Below, one piece after another: positions 14,319-14,674 of a DNA stretch of 14,674 nucleotides. Origin of the DNA: Syntrophomonadaceae bacterium (GTDB taxonomy: Bacteria > Bacillota_D > Dethiobacteria > DTU022); contig PWUG01000043.1 in the NCBI GenBank assembly GCA_003562605.1, positions 1 to 14,674 on the forward strand. The letters run 5' to 3'. Numbering within the stretch: the stretch's first letter is position 1; every line of letters begins with the position of its first letter. The notes beneath the pieces are model-generated. The model had not been told where the DNA came from. It searched no databases and saw only the letters and a program-made list of their open reading frames with translations. The translations under genes were made by a program, and so were the position numbers.

Positions 14319-14674
14319 TTGCAGAACGAAGGTAATAGCAATGCTAAAATGACGTTTTGGATTGCACTTATTGTTATGCTGATTTTTGTTATCATCGGCA
14401 TTGCCGCACCTGGGCCTTTTGAAGAAGCGGCAGGTACTGTTTTCAGTTACATGGTTGCCTCATGGGGTTGGTCCTTTATCCTGGGGGCAAGTATATTCCT
14501 TTTTCTGATCGTTTTCCTGCTGCTCAGCCCGGTAGGGGAGATCAGGTTGGGCGCAGATGATGAAAAGCCGGCTTATTCCAACATGGCCTGGTTTTCCATG
14601 CTCTTTAGCTGTGGAATGGGTATCGGCCTGCTCTTCTGGGGTGTTTCCGAGCCAATCTGGCACTACATGTGGCC
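14319..14674 (+). CDS. BCCT-family betaine/carnitine/choline-type transporter, N-terminal part (3' end outside window)
   Basis: The first 118 codons of a membrane carrier. A hydrophobic helix at about residues 13-29 ends IAAPGPFEEA, a second lies at about 45-72 and ends LLSPVGEIRLG, and a third contains the family signature SMLFSCGMGIGLLFWGVSEP followed by IWHY. The GMGIG stretch is the glycine-rich segment that lines the substrate path in BCCT carriers such as BetP, which move quaternary amines like glycine betaine, carnitine or choline, often with sodium. TTG at 14319 follows AAGGAGG (14304-14310) at eight bases. An in-frame ATG at 14280 would add 13 residues but has no good ribosome site. 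Expression is expected from the sigma-54 promoter at 14151-14167 under the adjacent activator. Substrate cannot be decided from this part. Confidence 0.92.
   Translation, partial: MQNEGNSNAKMTFWIALIVMLIFVIIGIAAPGPFEEAAGTVFSYMVASWGWSFILGASIFLFLIVFLLLSPVGEIRLGADDEKPAYSNMAWFSMLFSCGMGIGLLFWGVSEPIWHYMW

Overview
The window looks like chromosomal DNA from an anaerobic Gram-positive bacterium of the Clostridia type. The signs are strong AGGAGG-type ribosome sites, frequent TTG starts (5 of the 11 genes whose start is visible), a non-pyrrolysine MttB-family methyltransferase, a sigma-54 activator with GAF/PAS-like sensing domains, a BCCT carrier, an XdhC-type molybdoenzyme accessory protein and a PrdX/ProX-type tRNA editing protein. 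All twelve genes lie on the + strand. I cannot name a genus.

Left part (1-7264). The end of a short XdhC/CoxI-domain protein is followed by a co-directional run: a membrane-anchored 5'-nucleotidase-like phosphoesterase; an MttB-family methyltransferase whose start lies inside the preceding gene; a saccharopine/lysine-dehydrogenase-like oxidoreductase; a D-amino-acid aminotransferase; and a Nif3-family protein. The run closes at a textbook intrinsic terminator (7239-7264). The middle three genes could form a small pathway for a methylated or D-configured amino acid, but this is inferred from adjacency only.

Middle part (7297-11346). A coiled-coil zinc-ribbon protein (COG1579 type), a membrane-anchored helical-repeat-like protein and a divergent TatC lie close together. 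TatC lacks two acidic residues that are usually conserved. A stand-alone gene for a protein made almost wholly of 20 uninterrupted 23-residue MORN repeats follows. It has a sigma-A-like promoter candidate whose -10 region overlaps a perfect inverted repeat.

Right part (11347-14674). A promoter candidate precedes a roughly 100-base element that can fold in two mutually exclusive ways (11505-11605). This lies in the leader of a ProX/PrdX tRNA-editing gene, which is followed by a sigma-54 enhancer-binding protein. Downstream are three copies of the inverted repeat TTCTTA-N3-TGAGAA, a terminator candidate, a consensus -24/-12 promoter (TGGCAC-N5-TTGCTT) and the start of a BCCT-family carrier cut by the window edge. 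Together these form a readable circuit: the activator probably senses a ligand or redox state, binds the three sites and switches on uptake of a betaine-like quaternary amine. With the MttB-family enzyme 10 kb upstream, this points to methylamine or betaine metabolism in this organism. The most unusual items are the bistable leader element, the sigma-54 circuit with its own operators, the MORN protein and the divergent TatC.
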